Below are positions 10,228-21,184 of a DNA stretch of 64,000 nucleotides, one piece after another. A program made the translations under genes and the position numbers. Within the stretch, counting starts at the first letter, position 1, and each line of letters starts with the position of its first letter. Source of the stretch: Ciona intestinalis (Eukaryota > Chordata > Ascidiacea > Phlebobranchia > Cionidae); assembly GCF_000224145.3 (NCBI RefSeq), contig NC_020175.2:3610360-3674359 (forward strand), read 5' to 3'. The notes beneath the pieces are model-generated. The model saw only the letters and a program-made list of their open reading frames with translations. It was not told where the DNA came from and made no database searches.

Positions 10228-10516
10228 ATTTACAGAATAAAAAAAATTACAGAATATTTATCTAAGACTTGATTTTTTAGTATATATTTGTTGTTTCGAA
10301 TCACAGAGTTTTTAAACAAACTATGTTTTGTTTCAATTAACGGCAGTTTAAAACCGTGACTCTTTGGAACAGGCGCTAAAAATAGAAAGTTCTTTAAAGT
10401 AAATAAGCATAAAATATACTGAAGTGACTTCAGTATAATATGAAATAAATGTACACAATCATGTTTGCACTATGCGGCAAAGCCGGCACCGATAATACAT
10501 GGCACCGATATGTTAT

Positions 10517-12966
10517 TCAAATGTATTCGGTCATAACTTCGTTCGGCTTGTATTCTTTTCGGTTATTTTTGCGCTGCTGAAGTGGTGGTAAGGTTTTCCT
10601 GTTGCGTGTGTGGTAGTCACTGTGCCCATAGTCTGTGTCTTGTGAGCTGTGACTTCCACAGCAGCCGTCGTGAGAGCACAAAGTGAAGCAAGCTCCTGGT
10701 AGATTAAATATAAAAATAAATTGTGTGTAGTGATTATATTAAATACAGAGCATTTTGTTAAATATTCAGAGCAAAAAATACAAAAAAAAACATAATTAAC
10801 TATATTGGTCGTCACTGACAGTTTTCTGCTTATTAAAAATATAAGAAGGCCATTTGCAGAATATGACACAGCATACACAAACCAATGTATAATTGCACAT
10901 TCTTATATACCTAAAAATTTAATTGGAATGTGTTAACAGTCATTTTTATGGAAAATATTTTCCAAAAAAATAAAAAAAATATGTAGATTGTTTTCATTCT
11001 TTAAAAAAATGTTAACGCATTACCATTTCCTTTTTTTCTCGTATTTTTCACTGTTTTACATACGCACCAAAGCATTGACGCTACGGATGCCTAAATTTTT
11101 TATAAAAACATTTCCAAAAACATTTCACCTGCTATCAAATCTAACACTCCAGAAGCGAGAGCAACGAAAATCGCTCTGCCGATGGTATAACCAAGTCCAG
11201 TCGGCCCGACCCTGTAATACCACACTCGTTCGTAATATATCTCTGCAAGGTACCACGAGCCAGCCGAAGCAACTAAGCAACCTGTTATTTTAAATTGTTA
11301 TTATCAGTGTTCGCATTAACGTTACATATAGTAGGGTTGGGGAACATGGGACACCTTTTAATTCCATTTTCTCGTCCAATTTGGTAGTGAACAAAAAACA
11401 TTATACGAATTATAAAACTATATCATCACGACTTTCATAGACCGTTGTTAAGTGTTTAAAACATGATCAGGATATTTAGATATTATGTGCTTAAGGTGTC
11501 CCGTCTCACGTATATTATATAGTGTTAGAGAACATCTGCAAATACGACTATACCGCATAGAAACAAAAAATATATTTGAATTTGGCTAAACGGTTAAGCT
11601 ACCACAATAAAACATGGACAAAAATATTAAAAATGGGTGAGGCGTAGTACAACGTGGCATGTAGGGAATATAGATTGTGGAATATATTTTAATGTGGGGT
11701 AAGATGGAACACGTTTTCATTCTCTTTACTCGTACCATTTGGTAGAAAACAAAGAAAATTACAGAATTAAATAACTACATCCACACGACTTTAAAAACAC
11801 GATAATTTAGATAATGAAATTAGGCCCTAACGTTATCCCATCTTACCCCCCAGTATACTATATAGTACTGGTCATATACCCTATTAAAACTCAATAAAAA
11901 TAATATACTAAGTTAAGAAATTATAAAATGAACCTGAAATTAGGAAGAACCACCCTGTAAGACATCGGTATAACCGTTTATGTCCGTTGTCAATAGATTT
12001 AAGGACACAGCAATGACTGCCAATAGCACCGAGCAGCAGAGAACATGAAGTTAATATAATACACGATATAGTTGCCGCTCTGCAAAAATGCTGGCGAGCT
12101 GTAACAGGTAATGTATTATTAGCATAGGCGATATATATCCATGGGTCATAAAACAAAAACAATTTCTCCAACCCAGTGGTCACTTACAAGTTGTCACTAC
12201 TGTAAGCCATACATTTAAACAAACCTGAAAATAATTACCAATAAAAATGATCATTGGGTAACTCCAAAAGTATGAAATAGAACACAAGCGCTATACTGTG
12301 ATTGCCCGCCAAGCGGAAATAAACAAGTTTCATATTTTCAGTTGTTTGAACCATCGGACACTTTTAAGTTATCTAAATTGTCAGCCATACATTAAAAAAT
12401 CATAAGATTTTACACCAAGTTATATGTGTGTTAATATGTAAGGTGACATAAGGTGTATGAAACAAAACAGCCATGCAGCTGCCCCGTTGCGCTAAGTTAC
12501 ATCGATTAACCTATTTGTATATACAGTAGGATGGGGGGAATATGGGACACTTTTTAACTCTATTTTCTCGTCCCATTTAGTAGTAAACAAAGAACATTCA
12601 AAGAAATTTGAAACTATGTCCTCATGACTCTCATAGACCGTTGTTAATTGTTTAAAACACGATCAGGATATCTGGATATTATGTGCTAAAGGTGTCCCAT
12701 CTACCCCACCCTACAATATTACCGCTAATGTTGAGGTCTATGACCGTCTTCCCATAATAACCGTCACATATCCAGCTTCCATCTGAAGGAATGGTACACC
12801 CGACCCATATTCCGTAACACACGTCGTATGGTTGAACAGACAAATCCTGACTTGTGATTTTCCAGCATGGGTCTAGCAAACACCAAAGGGATCCGCATAC
12901 GGAGAAGAATCCAGCAGTTAAACCAATCAGTTCGATTACAATAGTAATAGCAGACGCTTGGGACAT
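10517..12966 (-). CDS. Claudin (tight-junction tetraspan protein), 4 exons, 246 aa
   Basis: Exons 12966-12723, 12098-11934, 11281-11129 and 10695-10517 join in one frame across GT/AG introns, all in phase 1. The product has four hydrophobic helices. The first extracellular loop has the claudin signature: CW, then GIWVGC, nine residues, then C (GIWVGCTIPSDGSWIC). TM2 begins ARQHFCRAATISCI, where family members have QAARAL. The second loop and TM4 exon reads LVASAGSWY, matching the usual LVAxxWY. The cytoplasmic tail ends EVMTEYI, a hydrophobic C-terminus close to the -YV PDZ ligand of other claudins. Claudins seal paracellular space at epithelial junctions. The start is the first ATG (MSQASAITIVIEL). 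The specific claudin orthologue cannot be assigned. Introns 1 and 2 carry MITEs. Confidence 0.88.
11329..11520 (-). mobile_element. MITE, subfamily A
   Basis: A full-length copy inside claudin intron 2, starting 48 bp upstream of exon 3 in the gene's own direction. The left end TAGTAGGGTTGGGGAACAT is good; the right end is worn. Confidence 0.8.
11690..11870 (-). mobile_element. MITE, subfamily B
   Basis: TAATGTGGGGTAAGATGGAA through to CCCATCTTACCCCCCAGTAT. It is shortened in the middle and lies in claudin intron 2. The ends show the subfamily B bases (GGGTAAGAT / ATCTTACCCC). Confidence 0.75.
12532..12717 (-). mobile_element. MITE, subfamily A, abutting the claudin intron 1 splice donor
   Basis: A full-length copy from TACAGTAGGATGGGGGGAAT to CTACCCCACCCTAC. 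Its right end lies only 3 bp from the GT dinucleotide (12722-12721) of the claudin intron 1 donor, so the intron begins almost directly with MITE sequence. Confidence 0.85.
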
Positions 12967-13085
12967 ATTTCAGTATTTTCAAACGAACTAAAAACGTCTA
13001 AAAATCGAATTCTCTAAAAACGCATGAAGGGTATTTAATTGCATATGTGTCTTTAACAATTAAAAACGCGATTTTTAAATCGCGG

Positions 13086-13366
13086 GACTACAGTTATTTA
13101 ATTTAATAAATGTTCTTTGTTTAATAGGGTGGGGGGAGATGGAACACATTTTATCCCATTCCCTTGCCCTATTTGGCTGTCAACAAAGAACATTCAACGA
13201 ATTAGACAACCGTTTCCTCACGACTCCCATATAGACCGTTGCTAATGGTTTAAAACACGATCAGGATATTTGGGTAATATGTGCTAAAGGTGTCCCGTCT
13301 TCCCCCACCCTACTGTACCAAATCGGACGTGAAAAAAAGCATGTCCCATCTTACTCCAACCTGATA
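13086..13366 (+). mobile_element. MITE (older, subfamily A) split by a nested MITE
   Basis: The left piece ends AATGTTCTTTGTTTA and the right piece resumes CCAAATCGGACG, then GTCCCATCTTACTCCAACCT. In an intact copy these are neighbouring sequences. A minus-oriented copy (13132-13317) sits between them, so this is an insertion of one copy into another near a TA. Confidence 0.75.
13132..13317 (-). mobile_element. MITE, subfamily A, nested
   Basis: A full-length copy with ends TAATAGGGTGGGGGGAGAT and TCTTCCCCCACCCTACTGTA. It is inserted into an older plus-oriented copy, which fixes the ends of the family to within a base or two and suggests a TA target. Confidence 0.85.
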
Positions 13367-13709
13367 CGTGAAAGCTTGCCTGCCAGTCCTTACAGTATAG
13401 AGTTCTAATTCTGTTTTACTCGTCTTACTTGCCCACATAAGACACTTAGCACTGTTATATGCCGAACCACCATAATAGATCTGATAGCAGACAGCATCTA
13501 TCAGCGAAGGAAACGATCACGTAGTCTACGAAATATTTCGTTCTGGAGTGAAAACTTCCACGTATTTAATGGTTTCCAGGAAAGCAGAATATACATTAAC
13601 AACCCGGACAAGTCACGTTTACTTAGCTGGCTCTCCCATGCTTTCAAAACATACTGAAACCAAATGAAAACATTGCTGTTTGGCGTTCTATCCGAGCTGA
13701 CTTATAATG

Positions 13710-13904
13710 TAGTACTGCGGGGTAAGATACCACACTTTTGGCATATGATATCCAACTATCCTGATCGTGTTTTAAACAATTAGTAACGGTCTATGGGAGT
13801 CGTTATGGTACGATTTTAATTTCCTGAATGTTCTTTTCTTACCAGCAAATAGGACGAAAATAGAATAATAAAAAGGTGTCCTGTCTTTCCTCACCCTACT
13901 ATAC
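13710..13904 (+). mobile_element. MITE, subfamily A (B-like left end)
   Basis: Left end TAGTACTGCGGGGTAAGAT is B-like, while the right end (CTGTCTTTCCTCACCCTACTA) and the interior are A-like. It could be a mosaic or an intermediate copy. Confidence 0.8.
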
Positions 13905-14280
13905 ATGCTACAAAACTTCGGTACGTTTCTAACCTAACTGACTTGTAAAATACATGCTAAATGATTGTCGTACGTTTTCTTTTCAAAATGAAAAAGTTGC
14001 AGACTGTACCACCCTAAGTGAGCACTCTAGTATATAGTGAATTACTAGAGCGCAAAATTATTATTTTCGGATTATCAGATTAGTTCCTGCTAAGCTTTGA
14101 TCCCTGTGGTTATATTGTCTACGAGTTATGAAACTCATTGCAAAGCTGACTTATGCGACTGAAAGTTTTTGGTTTTGAGTTCGGAGTCTACCTACGGAAC
14201 TGAAATACAAAAATCGTATTAATTCAAGAAATTTTAAAATAGTTATGACAATAATGTTTTAAAAACAACAAAATGTAGGA

Positions 14281-14476
14281 TATAATGTGGGGGGAAACGG
14301 GACACCTTTCAACTCTTTTTTCTTGTCTAATTTGATAGTAAACAATAAACATTCAAAGAATTATAAAACCGTATCCTCACGACTCCCATAGACCGTTGTT
14401 AACTATTTAAAACAGGATCAGGATGTTTGGATATTATGTGCTAAAGGTGTCCCATATTTTCCCACCCAACTGTATA
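14281..14476 (-). mobile_element. MITE, subfamily A
   Basis: A full-length copy with ends TATAATGTGGGGGGAAACG and TTTTCCCACCCAACTGTATA. Internal blocks are well kept (CCTCACGACTCCCATAGACC). Confidence 0.85.
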
Positions 14477-15165
14477 GTATGTAAACGCCCTATAGCAAAT
14501 AATTCAGTTTATGGTCTTCTAAAAGCGCTAAAATTCAAGACCAAACTATCTTTATATAGACTATTTAAAGTTTGGAATTTAAAGATAACGTGACTCGCAA
14601 CGACAGAGTGTATTTTGTTTCCATAATAGAACTAGATGGTAATTTCGTCATAGAAAAATATACACCCGAGACTCCTTATGCGGTTTCGGTTAGTTTCAAA
14701 TAAAGTATAACATTCAATTTAGGAGAAATGCAACTCAGAACGAAAACATGGCTGATTTTACAGGAATCTTTGCCGACACCTTGGGGTAGTTATAGTCTTA
14801 CGAACATGGCACTATGCGGCGCCACTGAGTTAAACTACTGCCACAGATAAAAAAATGTTTCCAATTTTTTAAATGAAACCTTTTGAATTTAGAAGGTAGA
14901 TTATTGTAATGAATTGTCTGGTATTGCATATTATTACTTATACACTGATGTAAATTGTCATCTATGTTTAACTTTAGGCAAAGGAGACAACATATATTAA
15001 GTTGAAACACTTGCACAATGGAGCCAGAATCTTAAAACATCACGTGATCGTTTTTTTGGAAAACCTGTTTATATAATAAATTATAATAAAATAAGTATTT
15101 AATTAACGAACAGTCTATAATTTAGTAAATTAAATTTAATTTACGACATTTTATTTTTTTATTCT

Positions 15166-15266
15166 AATGTTTATTTTTTATACTAATATACATTTTTATA
15201 CTAATGTCTATTTTTATATTAATGTCTATTTTTATATTAATGTCTATTTTTATATTAATGTATTTT
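15166..15266. repeat. Tandem repeat, period 18, TCTATTTTTATATTAATG
   Basis: At least four near-perfect 18 bp units occupy 15200-15260, flanked by degenerate ones (TATACTAATATACATTTT). Simple AT-rich array in non-coding DNA. Confidence 0.85.
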
Positions 15267-16324
15267 TTCCATTTTCCACCTTGTAGTCGGAACTCACCAT
15301 ATAAAATACAAAGTAATACGGTTTTAAGTTAAACTTTAACAGAAAAAAATATGTCACGATAAATCTAAAAAACTTTCAAATTCTTACAAAATTAATGGAG
15401 GTGTTTAATAAATTCATGTCGAAAAATGCAGAAAAACATTTGTTTGAAACTGTTCCCCGAGGACCGGAATTTTTTCGTAGGAAATAAAAAACTTTTGGGG
15501 GTAAAAAATTGGTCAAAACAGGACGTTTTGTAAGCAATACGTCACTATAATGATGCCCGCATGCCACAACATTGGTTTTGCACACTGTACATGCATTGGA
15601 TGCATTAATATTCATTTGTTATTAGATTTTATAATGTCTCTTGAAATAAATTATAATCGTTTCATATTAATTCTGTCCTTTGATGTGCCCATTAAATTCC
15701 CACTATTATTTGTAAGAAAACGGATAAAAACAGAAGTATCTCCTTACAGGTTCTTTGTTTAAGTAGGTGTACAATTAATACGGTGTTTTGTAGGGTGGCG
15801 GTACCCCTTCCTTTGAACGCAATTAGAAAATCCCACCACAAGTGCATAAGATGCATGCATTAAATCGGTGGGTAAGTTGCGAGATATTTCTGCATCCGTT
15901 GCAATAGCAGTAAGAGAGGTCGCAGACCAACCAGGCGATGAAACAATATGTCATTAGAAGTAGTAACGATCGGTCATATGTTAGTATGGAGATTTAATAC
16001 CACTTGAAGTGACGTGCTTTAAAAATTGCCAAATACCGAAAACCGTACACCGAACAGAAATGAAGTCCTAACGTTTTTCAAGGCTATGGGTCACACGTAT
16101 GTCCTGCACTAAGGTTTATTCACATTTATGCAATATCGCTTAAAACTTCAGCGTTTTCGTGTATGCTGCTATAACGCCAGTACTCATTAGTATGCATTTT
16201 GCTACAGTTTCAATCTCTATATGTATTTTAATGAACATTGTCGCTAATAATACAAAGCTATATCTAAGGCTATAGGTTATAATTATTCATACGGCGTATA
16301 TATATTTCATTATATTTGTATCTA

Positions 16325-16518
16325 TAGTACGGTGGGGAAAGACGGGACACCTTTAGCAGATAATATCTAAATATCCTGATAATGTTTTAAACAAGTAACG
16401 ACGGTGTATGGGAGTCGTGAGGATACTGTTTTATATTTCTTTGAATGTTCTTTGTTTACTGTCGAATGGGACAAGAAAATGGAATAAAAAGGAGTCCCAA
16501 CTTCCCCACCCAACTATA
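16325..16518 (+). mobile_element. MITE, subfamily A
   Basis: A full-length copy with TAGTACGGTGGGGAAAGAC at the left and CTTCCCCACCCAACTATA at the right, and well-kept interior blocks. Confidence 0.85.
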
Positions 16519-16849
16519 TATACATATATAAATAAGTTTATGAATAACTTTAGAGTTCCAAATTGGCAAATTGGAACAAAAAAGATCACCATAGTGACTT
16601 TCCCATGCATGCATGAGGTCATTAGTTCTTTTGGGCAAAATTTTATGTAAACTGTTCGGTGATTCCACTAGGCTTGTACCGGTACGAACTTGGGTTGCAA
16701 AACCACCATTGGACCACACATCAATGCCCGAACTATGGAGATCAAAAGAGTTCGCACCGATTTCACTTGAGGAGCGCTGACTCGTGCCCGAGTAGTACAA
16801 ACTAAGTTTCACACGAGAAAAAATCACAAATTTTCGGTGCTGGGGCGGT

Positions 16850-16972
16850 GGCCGCTTTGCACCTTACGGGGATATAGAAAATATAAGCATCGGTGCTTAT
16901 TTGAAGTCGCTCGGCTGTTTTAATAAGGCTGTAAGAGAAAACAAGTGATTCACAAGCCGAGATAAAGCGGCC
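16850..16972. repeat. Nested inverted repeats
   Basis: GGCCGCTTT (16850-16858) pairs with AAAGCGGCC (16964-16972). Inside it, CTCGGCT (16910) pairs with AGCCGAG (16955). A short hairpin AAGCATCGGTGCTT lies at 16885-16898. The arms are short, so this could be coincidence, but it is locally GC-rich in AT-rich DNA. Confidence 0.45.
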
Positions 16973-17603
16973 GTGTCACATCAGTCAGACCAACCACGAA
17001 TTGAGAAAGGAAGTACTCGGAGATATAGAAATTAAAACCAATTTGGTTTTATTCAATAAAAAATCGGTAATTTCCGCCGCAAACTTGGCAGTGTGCAGTC
17101 AACACTCACACTTCAACTATCTTAAACAAACATCAAGACGATGAGTTTGTATAGGCATAGTAAACAGAAAAACAAAATGAATTATAACCCTAAACACATA
17201 TAGCTATACATAACCATTGCGAATAAAAACACCATACATTAACATACTGCATTTATTTTGCAGGTGTTTACATTTATACATAAAAAAGTAAATAATCAAG
17301 AGTCGCGTGCCGCTATTAAATTAATCGTATATCAGGCTTCATTTACTAGAGTGCTTGAAGCCCTGTACCGTGAAATGCATCCGCACTCGGCACACGCATC
17401 AATTACCTCAATGGGTTTTATATGGCTCATTAAAAATGATTCCAAGCCAAATTCGATAATTCGGATTGCCTTTAAAATGACAGGCAATTTGTTTTTATAA
17501 TAATAGAGTCTTACGGGTTGTCCGCAATGTCTCTTGAGCTGCAGCGTTGATAAACATAACCTAACCGTAGCATACTTTATTGGTGAGTATTATATAGGCA
17601 GCA

Positions 17604-17793
17604 TAACCTGGGGTCAAATGTACGTGTGTTTCATTCTGTTTCATCGTCCTATTTGGTAGTAAACAAAGAATATTTACATAAATGTATAATCGCACTCCTA
17701 CGGTCCTAAAGGCAGTTTTTACTTGTTAAACCACGATTAGGAAACATGGGATGTTATGTGCTAACGATATCCACTGTACCCCACAGTATTATA
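17604..17793 (-). mobile_element. MITE, subfamily B
   Basis: The left end is worn (CCTGGGGTCAAATG). The interior TTTGGTAGTAAACAAAGAAT and the right end CACTGTACCCCACAGTATTA are clear. It touches the next copy. Confidence 0.7.
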
Positions 17794-17986
17794 TAGTAGG
17801 GTAGGGAAGATGGGACATTTTTTCTTGCTATTTTCTAATTCCATTTGGTAGTAAACAAAAAATATTCGAAGAATTATAAAATCGTATTCTCACGACTCCT
17901 ATAGAACGTTGCTATTTGTTTAAAAAACGATCAAGATACTTGAAAATAATCTGCTAAAGGTGTTCCATCTTCCCCCACAGCAATAT
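17794..17986 (-). mobile_element. MITE, subfamily A
   Basis: TAGTAGGGTAGGGAAGATGG through to CATCTTCCCCCACAGCAATA. It sits directly beside a subfamily B copy, the two sharing a TATA at the junction. Confidence 0.8.
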
Positions 17987-18824
17987 ATATCGTATTGGTA
18001 TAAAATATATCCAAATTGCCCGATTTTTACAATTTCTGAATTTAGTTTTCCCTTGTGCCAATACAGTTCAAGTTCAACGAAAAAGTTCGTGACTTAATTT
18101 ATGAACTAATCTTCCCCAGCGGGGTGCTTTTGAGTGACGTGGGTTTTCCCCCGCTGAGCCGGTGATCTGACCATTGTGACGTAAGAAACACGGACAATGC
18201 CGTTACCTGAGTTCTAGATTGTATCCATTCACAAATAAATTCCTAATTCCAGGAGAGGAACCTTGTCGTTTCATTATCGTTGCCAAATAACTGAAGGTAC
18301 AACGTTGGGACGATGTTTTTCCTTTGCAAATATTCGTAAAGATCATTTATTGAAAGAGCAAACACAGACAGTTGAACTTTGACTTTATACCCGTCTGCCC
18401 GGGCATGCTTATTCGAAAAATTCGAAAACAGACGTCCGTACATTTTTTACAGGTGCATTTTACATTAAGTATTGACCGTTTTAAAAATTTTACCAGTTAT
18501 AACGCATTTTATCACTCATTTTAACAATAACAGTACACGTGGAACTCGTGTGGTATATAGCATGCCGTTGCTCGTTGCTTTTTAGATTCTTAGATATGAT
18601 GTTGATTAAGCACTTACAAGGCCCATTAGTGCGGCTTAACCAAATATTGTTTTATCTCCTAATCGGGATTTTTGATTGAAGGGGTGTAGAACAATTGAAG
18701 ACTTTTTGGTGGAAATTAAGATGCACATTATAAGAATATTGACTAATTCTGCTATATCTATTGTACAGGTAACTTAAATTGCTTGCAGAACCCTGTAGCA
18801 ACAAAAAGTAACATTTAAAGGAAG

Positions 18825-19021
18825 TACAGTAGGGTGGGATAAGATAGGACATGTTTTCATTCTTTTTTCTCAAACCATTTGGTAGTAAAAAAGAAATCAT
18901 TGCAGAATTATAAAACCGTAGTCCCGGAACTCAAAAATATTGTTGTCAATTGTTCAAAATACGATCAGGAAATATGGGATTTAGGTGCTAACAGTATCCC
19001 ATCTTACCCCACAGTATTATA
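18825..19021 (-). mobile_element. MITE, subfamily B
   Basis: Full length: TACAGTAGGGTGGGATAAGA at the left, CCCATCTTACCCCACAGTAT at the right, with AATACGATCAGGAAATATGG inside. Confidence 0.8.
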
Positions 19022-21184
19022 CCTCCCAAGACAATTTGTGGTAAATTGAAAGGAAAGCGTGTTGAATGGTGTATATTGTATACATTGACAGCTTTTTAAC
19101 GAGCTAGCCAACAAGCAGTTTAAAACGATATATATCTTTGTGGTGGAACAAACGCACACCACGCGCCGTTGAAATAGAGTATAACGAAGGCCCATGTTTG
19201 ATTGCCGGTTAATATTAACGCTTCGTTTCTCACGCCATCAGCGCCTACGATTAATGATTCAATGATTGACTTGAGTAAAGCAACGTGTAGAACTGCGGGT
19301 TAAATACGAAGTAAGACACTTCCTATAACTAACGACCGTTGACGCTGGGAAATATTAATATGGTTTTAAATTACAAAAGTAAAAAACTTACATTTTGTCA
19401 CATAAATTGAAAGTGGCAACCGTTGCGTAAGTCTATACTTAAATAAGGAGAAGTTAAAATAGCTGCCGGCGAAGGTAAATAATAAAAAAAACTTTGTTTT
19501 AACTTTTACCGGAGGGTGCTTCAGATGTGTCCAAAAGCGCAAGAAAAACGGGCGATTTGTGACACATTTACGCCATTGTGCGCCTCTACCAGTCGCGATA
19601 GTTATGATTGGATGGTATAGCCGTTTTGTGAGCTATACGGATTCGGGTGCTGAAAGTTTGGGCCACAAAGCGCTTATGCCAACAAGTTCCAGACTCCGTA
19701 TTATGATGTCATAGAGCCCTCTTTGATATCACTGATTGGTGTGAGCTTAAGACAACTCTAGCGTGGAAGTCACACGGCCTGTCAGAGTTTATTTGCTTTC
19801 TGTGTATTTTGGTTGTCGTGATTGTTTCTCCGGATACGTAACAATTGCCCGGTTTAATGCAAAATAAAGCAAGAATAATTTTCACAAACCTGTAACGTGA
19901 AATCGGATAGATATGCCTCGGTAAACAGCGAGTGACGTCGCAATATGGTCGGACGTTTAAATATTCCACACTTCCGTTCCGTTATCTTTTGTTTGCTCAA
20001 TATTCTCGAACTTTCGATGCGAGACCAAGAACAATTCAATCGGTAATATTTCATTTCTACATCCAGTTCTAACTTAACGCCTCTAAATAGAACTATTGGC
20101 CAGTAAACCGGTATTGTACCAAAACCAACAGCAGTAGAAGAATAATAGCACAAACATCGCGCTTTGTTGTCACAAATTGCTACACTGTTGGAATAAAGTA
20201 TATCCGTACGGCAGCAGTGTGTATCTGGCTGACGACTGTACCAACATTGAAACAATAGCAAGAGTACGACGAATGCATGGTTAAGCCAACACAGAACGCC
20301 TGCTGTAATTTTACCCCATTACGGTGCAATGATAGCTGTAAGGCCTAATTTCCATGCGCGTATTCATGAGCTGAATAAGCAAAGCTCCTGGAAAATGATT
20401 CGGTAGAGATGATTTATTTGGTAATGAATATGTACAGGGCGCCTAAAAGGTAACAAAGTGTGACATGGATAGGTAAAATACAAAAGGCGCGCAAAGAAAC
20501 ATCGTTGACCTCAAAAGCGTTGCACCTAATTCAAGTAATACATCACGGTATATATGAAGATAACACATATTTGAATGGAGAATAGAAACAACATTTCACC
20601 TTCAACGTCACGCTTCAGTAGACATTGGCAATAACCGCCTAAAAGTGGCGCCATTTTTTCTCAATAATAAGATATGATTGCTGTTCGTCAAAAACTGTAT
20701 TAAGATCAGTGGTAACCCCGTATGGTGTTTTCCCCATTCATAATTACTGTCGTTCAGGACTGCTGAGTCTATTAAGTATTATATGAGGAGGTACTGGAAG
20801 CCCTGGTAAGTAGTCTTGACGCTGCGGCTATATCGCAATCGAGTGGACTGCTCAAGTGAATTATACAGTGTACGATCGGAACAGTGGGCAAGTCGGTTCG
20901 ACGACTTTCGACTTGAAGTTTAAGTTGAATTAAATGAGTTTCAGATTAGTCTGACATAAGTACGTATAAACAGAAGTACGTGGAATCAGGTATAACTTGT
21001 GTAATATGTATGCTTAAGTATAGCGGTGTATTTGTAGAAGTAAAACGACTAATAGAAGACCCTGCGTACGTAACTATGAGTCATTGTGTTATGTTGACAC
21101 TTATAGTTCTACTACTGCCTCTAACCTTCGCTTCTATAGCCATGAGACAGCCTTATCATAAGAGCCGTACGTTCAGTTGCTAAT

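Larger units (their letters stand above)
9286..10516. other. Gene-free stretch between receptor and claudin
   Basis: It contains the receptor 3' UTR and three MITE copies or pieces (9522-9686, 9909-10092, 10093-10227). The claudin 3' UTR enters from the right. No further coding sequence is recognised, and no convincing poly(A) signal was picked for either gene. Confidence 0.5.
12980..21184. other. Long gene-poor stretch between claudin and NKX2-1
   Basis: Over 8 kb with no gene I can support. It contains seven MITE copies, a period-18 tandem repeat (15166-15266) and a nested inverted-repeat structure (16850-16972). Several short open frames (for example minus 16456-16827, plus 17258-17500 and minus 19854-20261) lack splice support or recognisable motifs. 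The right end includes the 3' UTR of NKX2-1. A TTTATT at 20413-20418 is a possible poly(A) signal for it on the minus strand. Confidence 0.5.

Noticed and set aside
12290-12505. SINE-like words in claudin intron 1 (TTGCCCGCCAAGCGGAAATAA, AAGGTGTATGAAACAAAAC)
   Set aside because: Two short similarities to the GGTAACTCGTAAGCTGG SINE but out of order and without the core. Too weak to annotate.
16456-16827. 123-codon minus frame with Ser/Gly-rich stretch
   Set aside because: Partly runs through a MITE and has no recognisable domain or splice partners. Possibly an old repeat but not supported as a gene.
17258-17500. 80-codon plus frame after a TTTTGCAG acceptor-like site
   Set aside because: No upstream exon, no motif and AT-rich codons. 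Not distinguishable from chance.
19854-20261. 135-codon minus frame
   Set aside because: Length is unusual but the translation is cysteine- and arginine-scattered with no family resemblance, and it lies in the NKX2-1 3' flank.
20980-21183. 67-codon plus frame with a hydrophobic run, ending next to the NKX2-1 stop
   Set aside because: Antisense to the NKX2-1 3' UTR, no transcript signal such as AATAAA, and the hydrophobic run alone is weak evidence.
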